The notes beneath the pieces were generated by a model. The model worked only from the letters and a program-made list of their open reading frames with translations, did no database searches and was not told where the DNA came from. Both the position numbers and the translations under genes were made by a program. From contig JBBPBK010000036.1 in assembly GCA_039720395.1 (NCBI GenBank), positions 124,001-188,000 of the forward strand: a stretch of DNA of 64,000 nt, given 5' to 3'. The DNA comes from Liquidambar formosana (lineage: Eukaryota > Streptophyta > Magnoliopsida > Saxifragales > Altingiaceae). Below are positions 22,001 through 34,229 of this stretch, piece by piece; positions within the stretch are counted from its first letter, which is position 1; the number at the start of each line of letters is the position of its first letter.

Positions 22001-24854
22001 ATGGCATCACCTAGTCAGGGAAAAAAAATTGCTACATTGATTACACAACTTCAATTCAGAGCAACCGCACACACCACCTAGATCTAACAAAACAACAAAG
22101 ATCATTGCAAATCTACCAAGCAATTGACACTAAGTCCCCCCAACGCTGTAAAAGTAAAGCAGAGAGAGAGAGAGATAGGTACCATAACAGTCACCAAAAG
22201 AGATATTATATTATTGATTCTCATGTAATATTCAGAGAATTAATAAAAAGATGTAGATTACATATTTCTTTTCCCAGTACATGAAACAAACAGGTGGTGT
22301 TCGAGAAAGAGAGAGAATTTTTTTTTTTAATTAAAAAAAAAAAACCCAACGAAGATCAAAGAATGAATCATAAAGGAGCTACCTTTATGATCTTGCAACA
22401 AATTGGCACACAAACCAATGGAAATTTCACTTCGTACCTGAAGGCTGAGAGCTTGGGAGGGCAATATTCCTGCCAAAAGCAACAAAGCCGACTTCGGATT
22501 ATCTCTAGAGCGCCCTCCCCCCCCCCCCCAAAAAAAAGAGAGGAGAGATTGGTATACATAGAGCAACCCGACATGTGTGGTGGTAGACAAGTTACACAAA
22601 TTTGCAGAAGCAAGAAGGAAAAGATAAAGTTAGAGACTGACCTTAGAAAAACCCCTGTTCTTGACCCTGAACACCCTTGTTCGTGAGAGGAAGAAGCCCC
22701 CCAACTGTTGGAGAACTTGAAGGAGTTGCTGCTGTTGCCCTAAATCATACAATGCGTGTCGCACCTACAAGATGAACTACAACAATGAACACTATCGGCT
22801 GGCTGTACAACAACGTCCTCTCTTGTTCCGATTGCAACAGTTCCGATTGCAACTAGTGAACACCGCCGGCTGTACGACGAGGTTGTGTAATAGGGGCTCA
22901 ATAGCGTCGTTGTTATGTGATTCCTGTGTTTATTGAGTGGAGGGTTAGAGTTTGAGAGATGGGAGGATGGAGAGAGAGTGGGTTGTGGGTTGGGGGAAGT
23001 GAGGAAGAAAAGCACGCCTTTAGGGAGAGAGAGAGAGAGAGAAGAATCGGAGAGAGAAACAAGAACTGATTTAGAGCTTGGGTGTGAGAGTGAGAAAGAG
23101 AGAGACGAGATAGACAGAGAGTGAGTGTGTGTGTTTTTTTGGTTTTTTATTTGCCTGTTTTGTTTTTTCGGTGCTCACTAGCGCGGGAGAGTTTGGCGCT
23201 CAGCGAAAAAGGGTATGCCCCTTTTTTTTTTCCTTTTTTTGGTAGACACCCCCGCCCAATGTAGGAAATAAAAATAAAATAATAAAAAATCTATATATAT
23301 ATATATAGTGATACACAGGAAGAGAGGTACTTAAGACGAATTGGAGGCCGATTAATGTGTTGGTTTTCTATTTGCTGATACACACAAATAGCCTTTAAAG
23401 AATCTTACGCATCCAAACCAAAAAACCCACCTTTCAATTTGTATTTGAATATTGAACGAAAATCAAGCTCAAAATAAAATAAATAAATAAATAAGCAAAA
23501 ATCGCACTCATTCTGCTAAAATAACAGTCTTTATTTTGAAAATTCAAATAAAAACCATAAAATAAAAGAAGTTCAAAGCAAAATGAAGACAAAATCGGCA
23601 AAATTAAAAATCAAGATAAACTCGTTAAACATATCAGATGCCAAAAAAAAAAAAAAAAAATTCAAGATGAAATAAAAAAATTAGCTCCAACTAGTAGGGT
23701 GAAATTTTTTGAAAAAAATTACATAGACATTATCCAAATAATTAGGATAATTATCCAGATAATTAGGATAATTTTGAAATAATTATCCTTAAAAATATAA
23801 TAAAATATCTTGATCCAAATGACACAACCAACAGCCAAAAAGGGGGGGGGAGATGAAGAACTAGGCAAATTGATTGTTGGATCTCATCAAGAATGAGGTG
23901 AACCATTGTAGAAATCACACCCATCGACTTCCTCGAACAACGATAGGTCGTGATTATGAGGTGACTTCCTAATAGTTATTCACTCCAAAATCCAATCTCC
24001 TTATTTTTGGGCCCACACTACGAAGCCATAATGATATAAGCTTATCTATCTTCATCTTCTTCTTCTTTTTCTTTTTTTTTTCATACAACTTTTCTCTCTC
24101 TCTTTCTCTCACTTTCTTCCCATACACACTCCCTTCTCTCTTTCCTTCTTATATTTTTTTTCGTACACCTCTCTCCCTTCTTCTTCTTCTTCTTTTTTTC
24201 CTCTTACTTTTTTTTTCATTCTTTTTCCACTCTTTTGCTGCCTTCTCCTATATGCCTCTCTCTCTCTCCTCTTTTCCTCTCTTATCAAGTACGCACTTTC
24301 TCTCTCTCAAGCTCACTTCAAAGTTCGAAAATCTCTCTTTCTCTCTTTCTCTCTCTAATCAATGGCTTCCTTTTTCAATTTTTTCAAGGAAGATAGTGAT
24401 TATACTTTATAAATGTCCTAACTCAATGGCTGTAGCTACTACATTCTTTGGTAATATAGTCCATGAATTTTATCACATAAATTCACAGCACTTTTGTTGG
24501 GACATGTAAGAGTAAGAGAGTCTTGAGTACTTGGTTTGTTATAAATAAGCAATTGTTTTACTTGATGGGATTTCCAAGCCTATTTGACAGCGTATTCAAT
24601 CAAGAATTAAATTTTTTTTTTTTTTTTTTTTTCAGTAGCTCTCTAAGTCGATTTATACTCTTCTAGATTTTGTCTTTAATTAAAATGGTTATCATTTTTT
24701 TCCCTTCTTTTTTAGGAGTACTATAAAGAAGTAAAGTATTGTTAACATCCCCTAACTGTCCAAGGCAACCAATGAGAAGATGGACACACACTGTTTTATT
24801 ATAAAGACATGTTGGCTTACACTTTATATCACTAAGGTATTGGTTGTCTTCATA
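22001..24854. other. Interior with simple-sequence tracts, no gene recognised
   Basis: The stretch holds a poly(C)/poly(A) run at about 22517-22536, GA-rich repeats at about 22965-23120, a (TA)n at 23293-23307, duplicated AATTAGGATAATTATCC blocks at about 23738-23790, and a CT-rich tract at about 24050-24360. A possible 5' untranslated or promoter fragment could lie in the GA/CT tracts, but no coding exon was recognised. Confidence 0.4.
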
Positions 24855-24861
24855 TTTATTT

Positions 24862-24894
24862 GCGATTCCCCCGCATCGCGTGGGTTCATACTAG
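24862..24894 (+). mobile_element. Helitron-type 3' terminus
   Basis: The stretch CCCCGCATCGCGTGGG can form a 6-bp stem with one bulged base. It is followed ten bases later by CTAG at 24891-24894 and then T. A hairpin, a short spacer, CTRR and a T of the host AT site is the hallmark of Helitron 3' ends. The 5' end of this element was not located. By orientation it lies upstream, so the nucleolin and DUF1218 fragments may be inside it. Confidence 0.7.
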
Positions 24895-24921
24895 TTTATA
24901 TCTATATATATATATATATAT

Positions 24922-26437
24922 CTTTGTTATACTAAAAAGCAGAAAAACACCCATTACTGTTTCTTTTTCGTCTATGGGTTTGTCCATGGGTTTCGGCCAA
25001 AACGACGATGGAGAGGAGGTAGAAAGGCATAAAACGACGCCCCATTTCGTCCTTAATTTTCACGCCTTCAACTTAAACCCCACAACCGCAAAATGACGTC
25101 GTTTGATGGCTTTTGTTGGCACCCAAAAGTTGTTGCTTGGTGCCCTTAGTTCTCACACCCGCTCAGGGACCCATGCCCCTCCGATCTGCCATCCACACTC
25201 TCTTAGTCTCTCTCCTCCTTTCCTTACCCTTTCTCTGCCATCTCCACCGACACCCACCTAGAATCTCTTCATTTCAGTCCTCTCTCTACGCCTTCCTCTC
25301 TATCTCTCTGCCTCTCCCTCTCCTTCTATTTCCTCCTCCGGTAACTATGCTCCCCCCGTGCCGTCGTCAACGAAGTAGAAGCAACAAGCCTCTATCAGGT
25401 ATTCTCCGTGCTTGGGAATATAGCCGTGTTTCTCTATTTTTTTCCCCCCAATTATTAGGTTTGTTGATTTGTTCGGAATCAGGTGTGTCTCTATGAACTC
25501 AATCAGTTTGTAATTTTTCTTGTTTATTAGGGTTTCTTTCATATGGTGTTTGGCCGTCCATGGATTACTCCTGCCTCTTCTAACTAGAGCTCAAAGAACT
25601 AAAATCAGCTGCTGTTTTGTTCTATGAGAACTGTGGTATATCTTTCATCTTCTTCTTCTTCTTCTTCTCACCTACTTCTATTCTTTTTTATTTTTACAGA
25701 TTTCTATTTCGTTTGAGTTTAGGGTTTTTTTATTCTTTTTTGTTTGCTGCCCAGGTATGCTTTCTCTCTGCAAATGGGTTTGTATTCTGCTTTTTTTTTT
25801 TTTTTTTCTAAATTAAACTCTGCTTTGTTTGTTGATGGGTTTTGAGAAATTTTTCTGGGTTTGTGCAGAAAGCTTGGTTGGATAAGACTATAGGTGGTGT
25901 TTGTTTGTCAATTGCTGCAAAGGGTTAGCTATTACGGGAATAGATGATCGTCGGTATTGGAATCACATACCCACTGAGGAATCTAGGTGAGTTTTATTCT
26001 TTACATATTGGAATTCAATCAAAATGGGAAAGTTTGTATGCTGTTGACTTGTATCCTTTAGCTTGGCTGATCAAGTACCAATGTTTGGGGCATTTCCTTG
26101 CACAATTTTTCCCAATAATGTTATTGTGTTTTCTGTCTCACCATTTTTCGATCAATTTTGATCCTTTAAGAATATTGAACATTTCTGAGCTAAATGAGAT
26201 TAGCATTTCATAGTTCATACTAATTTTGTCAAGGGTGTCCCAAATGCATTGTTAATAAATCAAAATTATACTAATCATTATTTAAAAAAATGAAAAAAGA
26301 TTACTCATTAAAAATTTAAGACATGAAAGTGAAAATGTTATGCAGACAAATGACCCTGTGGACTTGCTCCTATTACCTGGACTTTGCATAAATTGATTAA
26401 CCACTCTCACAACAAAAGCAATGTCAGACGCATTCAT

Positions 26438-26481
<44 letters not shown>

Positions 26482-27187
26482 TAATGTCAGCCGTGTTAGA
26501 GATAAGTGAATTAGTTTACCCACAAGTCTTCCATATCTCTCTGTGTCATCAAAAGCCTCTCTTTTCATCTCTACTAAATTTTGCATTTGGATCCATTGGG
26601 GTGTCAACTAGTCTTGTTCCCATCTACCAGTCTCATCAATAAGATCAACACATACTTTCTTTAAGACAATGAGATTTTCCTTCCTTTGATCTGACTACTT
26701 CACTACAGAAATAACAGAGCTGCTCAAAGTCTTTCCTATGAAATAATGGAGTAACTCCAACTCTTTCCTATGAAAATGTCTGCTTAAGTGAAATTTCACT
26801 GCCAATAATCATTATATCGTCCAAATCAACAACAAGAATAATATCGGGATTTCACACAATGTCTTACAAACACTGAATGATCAAACATTGTTCGTTTTAA
26901 GTTGAATGAACCAGACACCTATAAAATTTATCAAATCATGCCCTTGGAAACTACTTGAGCTCATGTAGATCTAATATTTGTCCACTAACTAATAATCATT
27001 ATTTTACATAAAGTGATATTCAAAGGGAATGGGTATACAATACTAATAATAACCCAGAGAACCAAAATTAATTAGGATCATCATAAGTATCCATAAGGAT
27101 CATAAAGGTACAACATTTAAAATTCAAAAAAATAAAACTAAAAATCCAAAGGGAAATAAGTAAGGGCTCAAAATCCTCAAATTTTAC
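24922..27187. other. Helitron interior, no gene recognised
   Basis: The stretch near 25090-25105 holds AAATGACGTCGTTT, an ACGT-core palindrome. A pyrimidine-rich segment at 25180-25330 and T-rich tracts at 25640-25815 look like leader and intron of a captured gene, but no product could be assigned. A (TA)n run is at 26440-26476. Confidence 0.35.
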
Positions 27188-27298
27188 CAGACATTTGGAT
27201 GCGGAGCTTGTTTCAAGTAACTCCTGATGAAGGCTAGCATTTGCTTGAATAATTCGTTTCAGCTGCTCTATAACATCATTTTCCTTCTTGATATGCAA
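27188..27298 (-). pseudogene. Exon-like segment encoding a helical peptide, unidentified
   Basis: On the minus strand 111 bases are open in one frame, bounded by CATGCAG (acceptor) and CTG|GTAAAA (donor). They encode 37 residues starting LHIKKENDVIEQLKRIIQ and ending in SSASKCL. The heptad-like spacing of hydrophobic residues suggests a coiled coil. I do not recognise the parent gene. It could be one more captured exon, or chance. Confidence 0.35.
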
Positions 27299-30200
27299 CT
27301 GCATGGATCTCTTTAACTTATAGTGCATTATGTGTCACTTTGTTTTAGACTTATTTTATAAAATTATGGTGTGTATATATATATATATATATATTTCAAA
27401 TATTGAACTGTGCATAAACTTAATAATTGTAGTTATGTACTTGAGGCTTATCCGTTTTTTATATAGGATGACAAGTTTGAGAGGCTCTTCAAAATGTACG
27501 CTAATAAAGTTAAGCTAGCTTGACTTACAAAGCTTAGTCTTTTGTTGCGAAGGGGATAAAATTACTTCTTCAACAACTCGTGACGGCCTTGGGATGGGGA
27601 GGACAATGACATAATTGAAGTGCAGATTAAGTCGAGTTGACAAAGGTAATTAGTTCATTTTTATTTTAGTAGCCACCTTTCCTTGGTTTTTTTTTTCCCC
27701 CTGCTGTTCTGGAATTGTGCATCCTTTTTTTACGGATTAAATATATTGAGATGAATCAAATTGCTTGTTATTGACATATATAAGGCATAATACAAATATA
27801 TATATTTCATTCTTTATTGTCTTATGCATAATCCAACCAATGGCATTATTAGAATCATTGGAATCTCCAGCTTGTTTCTTTGGTCTGGACTGAATAGCTT
27901 CTTGCAATTTATCTCTATACTCCACAAATTAAACTGGTGTATTTAAGTTGTTACCCAGATTGGCACTGCCTGTAGACATTGTATTTCGCTGCTAATATCT
28001 ATTTATAATCCAAGCCACTGCTTAATTAATCTCAGTCTAAACTGATCTGTCAAATGTATTTTCAGAAGATCATGCTCTGGAGGATGGCATTCAATGAATC
28101 ATTCTTTCCTAACATGTGCAGTCCTACAAATGCCCGCACTAGAAAGCGTTTAAGTCATAGAAAGCATTTCTGCTATTAGGAAATTCCCTTGTATATTTTT
28201 TTTCAGTGGAGTGTGGATTAGGATTTTTGACATGAAATACCCCGATTTCTATAATACCGCTGGTTCTAACCTATATATTGGATTTTTTTTTTCCCATTTA
28301 GGATTATAGAACAACATTACCTTAAAACAGAATCCACATTACAACTGATTGGATTTGGTTGTTATTGAAACTTTGACTCAAACTGTGATGAGTCTAATTG
28401 ACCCAGTTGGACTTAAATTATAATGTGATGCACTGGTAGGTTATTGCTAGATTTAACACCATCTCAGGATTTGTATGGATTATGTATCTTCCAGGCGGCT
28501 CGGCGAGGGAATTAAGACATGAAAACCAACCTTTTTTGCACTCAAAATCAAGTTGATAGACAACTATGACACATTTAGCTTGCGGCAATGTCCAAAGTAT
28601 GCCAACAACGCCTTTCACCTCAGTGATTTTATTACTCAAAAAGTCTTAGACTTTGGATCAGATAAGGAGGAGTCCAGGGTGTGTTCCAAGTCTGTTGATT
28701 AATTAGTGGTGACATTGAATTATCCTTTTTTATCAACTCGAGTCTAAGTTGAGTTTTTTTTTTAAATTTTCCCCCACCTTTTGAATTCATTTATTTAATT
28801 ATAATTTATAAACTGTAAAATACATTAACACTGGATGGATTGGAAATTTGTTAGTGATTTATATTGTAAATATATATTTTACTGATTTCCGTATCCATCA
28901 TTGATTAAAATAGTTTACAATTTTCATATTATCTCCCTATAATTGCTTAAAATTTTATTTGCCTGCATTTCATTACCTAATTGCGCTATTGTTCTTAACT
29001 TTTCTTCTTGGTCTTGTTCCCTGGCTCTCAGCACCTGATTTTTGAGTTATATTATGATGTTGGCCATTGGAATGACTGGACTTTTACGATTACTTCAATA
29101 AAGTCCATAAACTTTGACGTCATTGGGAAAAATAAAAATCCAAATCCAAATTCAATGGAAGTTATCTTCCATGGTGTTTGGATATCTGTTAGTAATCTAA
29201 TCTGAATGACAAGGTAGTGAATTTAGTCTAAATCTGCAGGTTGGAGCTTTCAAGACCAATCCTCAAGTGGAGTGACAAAATGTGGACTGGGCAGAATTGA
29301 GAATATTAGAGAGTTAGCATTTTAAATCCTAACTGTTTGAGGTACTTAATTCCATGTCCTCTCTCTTTCTCATCTACTTACAAATGTTAGATGGTATAAA
29401 GAGTAATTATTGCCATCGTGTATGGTATTTAATCAATAATCATTCATATCTTACATATATGTAAGCATGAGCATATAGGATACGATGTATGTCAAATGAT
29501 GATAAATTTATTGGGTTAGTTTGAATTACTTTCTGTTAAGTGTTACATATATGTTACATATATATAAGCGTGGCTTTCTTTCCACTTGTTGTGAAGGCTT
29601 TTTCTCTTTGATAAATTAATGGCGTAGACTACTAGCCTTACCCATTTTAGTGTAAAATTCAAAACTAAATCTTGTTCATATAAAACCAAGTTTCAAATGA
29701 CTAAATTTAGGGCATAATAAGCATTTTGCTTCGATTCCATAATGTTGGTTAGTGACTGGGATCTTTGCTTATTGGTCTTGTTTCCATAGTGCCACTCGAT
29801 CCACCTCTCAAGGTTTACAAATAAAAACTTGTTAGGAAAAGAAAGAAAAAACTTTTTATCTTCATGTTAAGCACAAGTTTTAGATTATTTTGAGAAGTTA
29901 TGTTTTTCTTATTTGTTTATAACATCAGAAAAATGTTCCACCTATCTTTATCTACTCGTTACCCTTATCTTCCCTCATCATTAGACTAATTCTAGTGCTC
30001 CCTTGTCATTGGACTAATTCTAGTGGCTCAACCCAACTCATATTACTCTGTATAAGTTTATTCATAAAATGTGATGTAATTTATGAATCGAATTTCACAA
30101 GTGACATAATGTTTCGAAATCAATGACAAAAGAAGAGAGATTATATATAAATAAATTTAAACACATAACCCCTTCAAAAAAAAAAGAAAAAAAAAAACAA

Positions 30201-30308
30201 AGAAGAAAAATTAAAGAAAGATACATTGATAGAAATACCCAAATCACACGGGTGAAAAAGTAAAAGACCAGTAATGGAAAGAAAGGCGCACTTACCGAAA
30301 TATGAAGA
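27299..30308. other. Helitron interior, no gene recognised
   Basis: A possible short plus-strand exon follows TTTTATATAG at 27468 (DDKFERLFKMYANKVKLA then stop). A minus frame of 73 codons at 28418-28639 has no recognised family. The rest is AT-rich with (TA)n at about 27373-27392. Nothing else is supported. Confidence 0.3.
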
Positions 30309-30744
30309 ATGGTGAGAGGATTGCTCAACAAACTCGTCTCTAGGTCTCTTTCCGTTGCCAGAAAATGGCAGCAGCAGCAGCAGCTCCGCCGTCTCAACAT
30401 CCACAAGTTTCAGCTCACTCTTCTTTCTTCTCCTTCTTCATTGTCATATTTATTCCCTTTGTCTCTTTTATTTTTGTGTGATCTGTAGTGATTCTCTTGT
30501 CCGATTGGTTACCGAGAAAACTGAGGAAAGGAAAAGAAATTGAGAGTTGAATCTTATGTTTTTGTTTTCGTTTTTCGTTGCTAGGTAAGATACTTACGCA
30601 CCCAACTCACGCAATCAAGGAGACTCGAACCCTCGACCCCCTGAAACCCTTCCCCCCTTAGTTTCTTATATTTTCCTGCATTTTCTCGGCAACCAAACGG
30701 AATACTAAGTAATGCATGACCTCAACATTGCATTTTTTTTTTCT

Positions 30745-30789
<45 letters not shown>

Positions 30790-32122
30790 TTGTTGATCGT
30801 TGTGCCAGTTGAATCATATGGATTGTTACGAACTAGATGTATTTGGAAACATAGACTATGATTTTGAACATTTAGTAAATCAAATTTATTTTTGGTTTGG
30901 TTTCAGGGAAAGCTGGAGAAAATAAAAGAAATTAAGCTTTGAATCTGATGTGTTATTTTGTTTGATTTGTTTTAAAATTCGAAATTTTCTTCTCCTACAT
31001 TTTCTCGGAAACCAAATGGCATTAAATAATGCCCGTCTGCAAGATTTTTATTTTTATTTTTTAACATTTTTTTTATTTTAATTTTTTTTGTAGGTTGTTT
31101 TGCTAGGTGAATCATGTGAATTGTTACGGTGTAGATTTGTTTAGAAACATTGAGTATATGTGATTATTTGTACTTTTGACTTATTCTGAAAACAGGGGTC
31201 TGAGCTGATGGGTAAGTATGGGGTTAATGTTCCAAAAGGCATTGCTATATCTTCTGTTGATGAAGTGAAAAATGCGATTCAAGATGTATTTCCTAAGGAG
31301 AATGAGGTACTTGTTTGTGAATTTTTTAGTGAAAAATGTATTTTGACTCAATGTGAGAAGTTATAAACTCCTCGTTTGGTTGCTGAGAAAAATGTGCAAA
31401 GGAAAAGAGATTTTTTTTAAAAAAAAATGTGAAAAACTCACTTTCAATTGGGGCAAATAGTGTACACTTTGAGTGGAAGTGGAAGTTCTCATACTTTTGG
31501 ATCCCAAATGTTAAAAAATTGAAGATTTAAAATTTTGATTTATTTTCTTCTCCGTCGTTTCTAAGCAACCAAACAGAGTAAAGGAAGACAGACAAGCAGT
31601 GCTAACCATTATTTTCTACAGTTGGTGGTTAAAAGCCAAATCCTTGCTGGTGGATGAGGTTTGGGAACATTTAAAAATGGTCTTAAGGGCAGAGTGCACA
31701 TTGTTAAGGCTTACCAGGTTGAAGAGATAGCTGGTACTGAAGATTGTCCTTTAGCTGTCCAAAAGCATGTGCCAGAATTATTTTAATTTCATTTGGTTGG
31801 TTTATCAAAGTTTTTGAGTAAAATGGTCCTCTTTCAGTTTTACCTTCTTTGGGTGGCATGTATGATATGAAAGGATTATCAACGATTTCTTGATCTTTCA
31901 GAGGATTCCAAATGAATCATTGCAGGATCAGGATGCATCTGGAATTTTTTTTTTTTCCTTTCCATCAATCATTAACTTTGCATGGAACTTCGGAAGACTG
32001 ATTCTTTATTGCTTGAAGCCTACTTATTTTTATCTTGTATTGTATGCAGGATTGCAGGGAAGATGCTTGGACAGATACTTGTTACCAAACCAACCAGTCC
32101 CCAAGGCAAAGTAGTCAGCAAG
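30309..32122 (+). pseudogene. Succinyl-CoA ligase beta subunit, mitochondrial: captured first four exons
   Basis: Four exons are read in order. Exon 1, 30309-30413: MVRGLLNKLVSRSLSVARKW, five Gln, then LRRLNIHKFQ, a mitochondrial targeting peptide and the start of the mature protein. Exon 2, 31196-31306: GSELMGKYGVNVPKGIAISS..., donor GAG|GTACTT. Exon 3, 31622-31733: LVVKSQILAGG, stop, GLGTFKNGLKGRVHIVKAY... Exon 4, 32058-32122: GKMLGQILVTKPTSPQGKVV SK, donor AAG|GTTTGG. They are the N-terminal ATP-grasp region of the citric acid cycle enzyme that makes ATP from succinyl-CoA. The stop TGA at 31655-31657 falls where Arg is expected. The exon 1 donor is lost (CAG followed by CT). The gene is cut off after exon 4; the rest of the roughly 420-residue protein is absent. 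Introns are kept, so it was captured as genomic DNA. It is not functional. Confidence 0.9.
30749..30790. repeat. (CA)n and (TA)n microsatellite
   Basis: About 16 CA units followed by TATATATATA, in the first intron of the captured succinyl-CoA ligase gene. Confidence 0.85.
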
Positions 32123-32332
32123 GTTTGGCATTGGTTATCTATTCTATTTGCAACTTATATGTCTAGTTGTCTAAATCTGTCATATATCAGTTTGAATGGT
32201 GAAAAAGGATCTGTATATCTCACCCAAAGTAGTTGGGATTATGGCTTTGTTGAGTTGATTTGAGTTGAGTTTGCATGTCATGGATGTTCTTCTTCTTCAT
32301 TTTATTTTTATTTTTTTTAATAATGATTAGTT
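32123..32332. other. Flank of captured gene, no exon recognised
   Basis: Likely the intron after exon 4. No further succinyl-CoA ligase exon is seen before transposon sequence begins. Confidence 0.4.
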
Positions 32333-32504
32333 GTATAAAAAGCAACTAGAGGGTTAAAATAAAATTTTTGAGGGGTTAAATAAAAATTGGTAGGGTCAAA
32401 TTTTAAAATACTCATAATTTAGTTCAATTTAAAAAAAGAAGAAGAAAAAACAGAAGGTTAAGGGGGTCAATTCCCCCCCTTGACCCCCCCTCCCTCCGCC
32501 CCTG
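32333..32504. mobile_element. hAT-like transposon end
   Basis: The stretch ends in CCCTCCGCCCCTG, which read inward is CAGGGGCGGAGGGAGGG, a terminus common in plant hAT-type elements. The inner part has the loose GGGGTTAAA/GGGTCAA repeats seen at such ends. No partner end or duplication was found, so it is probably a truncated piece. Confidence 0.45.
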
Positions 32505-32658
32505 TCTTGTGCCGATGTCCTGACAGAGGAGAAGGGGTAAAAACTTGTATACAATGGTGACTTGATCATCCATATCACAAGTCAATGAAAAGAAGCAAAA
32601 TGGTTACTATTTCAGACCTGGCATACCCACATGGAACCTGATATAATATACAGAGTGT
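32505..32658. other. Short unassigned spacer
   Basis: No feature is recognised between the hAT-like end and the MITE. Confidence 0.3.
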
Positions 32659-32668
32659 TTGATGAGAA

Positions 32669-32818
32669 GGGAAATGCTAGGGTCAGCCACAAAGGACGAA
32701 CCTTCGCACGCTGATTGGTGCGTGCATGACACACTGATGTGGGTCCCACAGCGCGTGTCACTCGCACACCAATCAGCGCACAAAGGTTCGTCCTCCACGG
32801 CAGACCCTAGCATCCCTC
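32669..32818. mobile_element. 150-bp Mutator-type MITE
   Basis: The arms read GGGAAATGCTAGGGTC and, from the other side, GAGGGATGCTAGGGTC, and stay complementary for about 65 bases (shared blocks GGACGAACCTT and GCTGATTGGTG). It is flanked by TTGATGAGAA on both sides (32659-32668 and 32819-32828). A duplication of 9-10 bases with long inverted repeats fits MULE-derived MITEs. Confidence 0.75.
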
Positions 32819-32828
32819 TTGATGAGAA

Positions 32829-33063
32829 ATCATGGACCCTAATAAAATAAAGAGAAAATAAAGTATGGCAGCTGAAGGTAGATGAAACCTTAGTGTGGCC
32901 TTAAATTAATTGCCCCTGAAATTATAGTTAACCGGGGAAGGTAGAGTGACCTGTGGTGCAGCAGAATATTTTAGCGAGTAAGAAACAGTCCATAACTATG
33001 GGTAGGGAGCTCTTGACGAGGGTTGGGGGAAGAATACTGAAATAAGTATAAATGAGCATGAAT
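32829..33063. other. Unassigned spacer
   Basis: AT-rich sequence without a recognised feature between the MITE and the SINE. Confidence 0.3.
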
Positions 33064-33077
33064 ATAATGGCCGAGTG

Positions 33078-33266
33078 AACCCAGTGGGTTGGTCTAGTGG
33101 TTGGGCACTTGGCCCTAAAGTGACTATCTTGAGTGGAGGTAAAAGATCCCGAGTTCGAGTCTCAGTATTTTGGAAAAAATCCCTAGGCTAATGATTTACC
33201 ATTGCCCACCAGTCGTGACAGTGATTAGTCCCTTGGTTGCTAAAGACCAAAAAAATAATAATAATA
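33078..33266 (+). mobile_element. tRNA-derived SINE
   Basis: 189 bp with a polymerase III A box, TGGTCTAGTGG, at 33090-33100 and a B box, AGTTCGAGTCT, at 33152-33162. It ends in an A-rich (AAT)n tail. It is flanked by ATAATGGCCGAGTG (33064-33077) and ATAATGGCCAAGTG (33267-33280), a 14-bp duplication with one mismatch. Plus orientation. Such a duplication indicates insertion by the L1/LINE machinery. Confidence 0.85.
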
Positions 33267-33280
33267 ATAATGGCCAAGTG

Positions 33281-33899
33281 GAGTATCAAACTCCCCCCCC
33301 CCCAAATGACTGCATTAGGGTCAGTTCAAGCCTACGTTCTTTGTTGTTTCTCTTTATTAGGTGAAGAATCAACTCCTTTTTCCAAATGACTGCACTTTTT
33401 TTTTTTTTTTTTTCAAATTAAAGATTCACGGAGGTCCTAAATAATGGAAGTTTTAAATTTCAATTATTTATATGCTTGCCTTTCCTACATTTTCTTTGTA
33501 AAGCAGCTTGAATTTAATGACCTTGGATGTCCTCAAAATATTTTGCCCTCAGATTACCAATTGGACATTAACACAGAGAGATATGGGATATGCTCTTAAA
33601 GTCAAAGAATGCCCACATAAAATCTAAATGTCCTTTTATGTTTTTCACACAATATTTTAGAACTATTACGTTGGTTATAATATCCAAGAAGCTCTAGTAT
33701 TGATAATTGCCTCTATGATTTACTAGGAAGAGCTATACTTGTAGGTTGGTTTGTGCCCAAAATGGTTAAGGACCTCTTCGGTTTGGTGCTGAAATGAGGA
33801 AATGGAAATCACATTTTTTTAGGTAGATATTGTCCAGCCAATATTATGGACTATCTGGAAGAGAAGAAATGTGTCCTGACTTTCCACGGCATTGCGATG
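33281..33899. other. Helitron interior, no gene recognised
   Basis: Contains a poly(C) run at 33293-33303 and a poly(T) run at about 33397-33413. No coding match is seen. Confidence 0.35.
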
Positions 33900-33978
33900 C
33901 ACGACATGCGTCGGTGTGTCATAAAAGGCTTTTTACGACGTGCTTCGCGTGTCGTAAAAAGCCTATTTTGTTGTAGTG
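33900..33978. mobile_element. Orphan CACTA-type right end
   Basis: The terminus ...TTTTGTTGTAGTG at 33966-33978 reads inward as CACTACAACAAAATAGG. It is preceded by inverted copies of the core CTTTTTACGACG/CGTCGTAAAAAG. The core differs from the TTGCAA core of the 22.5-kb element, so it is another family. No matching left end was found, so it appears truncated. Confidence 0.55.
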
Positions 33979-34229
33979 CCATCAACTGAGTTCAGGTATA
34001 GTTTTGTTTTATTAAATGCCCATTCATCCTATTAATTCTTGTTATTCAAATGAAATAGAAACAAAAATTCCTTTGTTTGGAACTTCAAACGTTTTATTTT
34101 TTTTGTTCACTCTTCATCAAATGAGTAATAGATTTTTATTTTTCTTTATGTTTTGGCAGGACAGAGTAGTGAATGTATTAGGCTGATCCATGATGTGTAC
34201 AAATTAATAACTCTATAAGGATGCAAGTG

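Noticed and set aside
22294..22686. 130-codon plus-strand frame
   Set aside because: It spans poly(C)/poly(A) tracts, has no domain and lies in the captured interior.
26701..26720. CACTACAGAAATAAC as a possible CACTA left end
   Set aside because: No subterminal repeats follow it and its sequence does not match the orphan right end at 33978.
30605..30640. Minus-strand GGGTTCGAGTCTCC, like a tRNA B box
   Set aside because: No A box, acceptor stem or cloverleaf around it; at most a scrap of a SINE.
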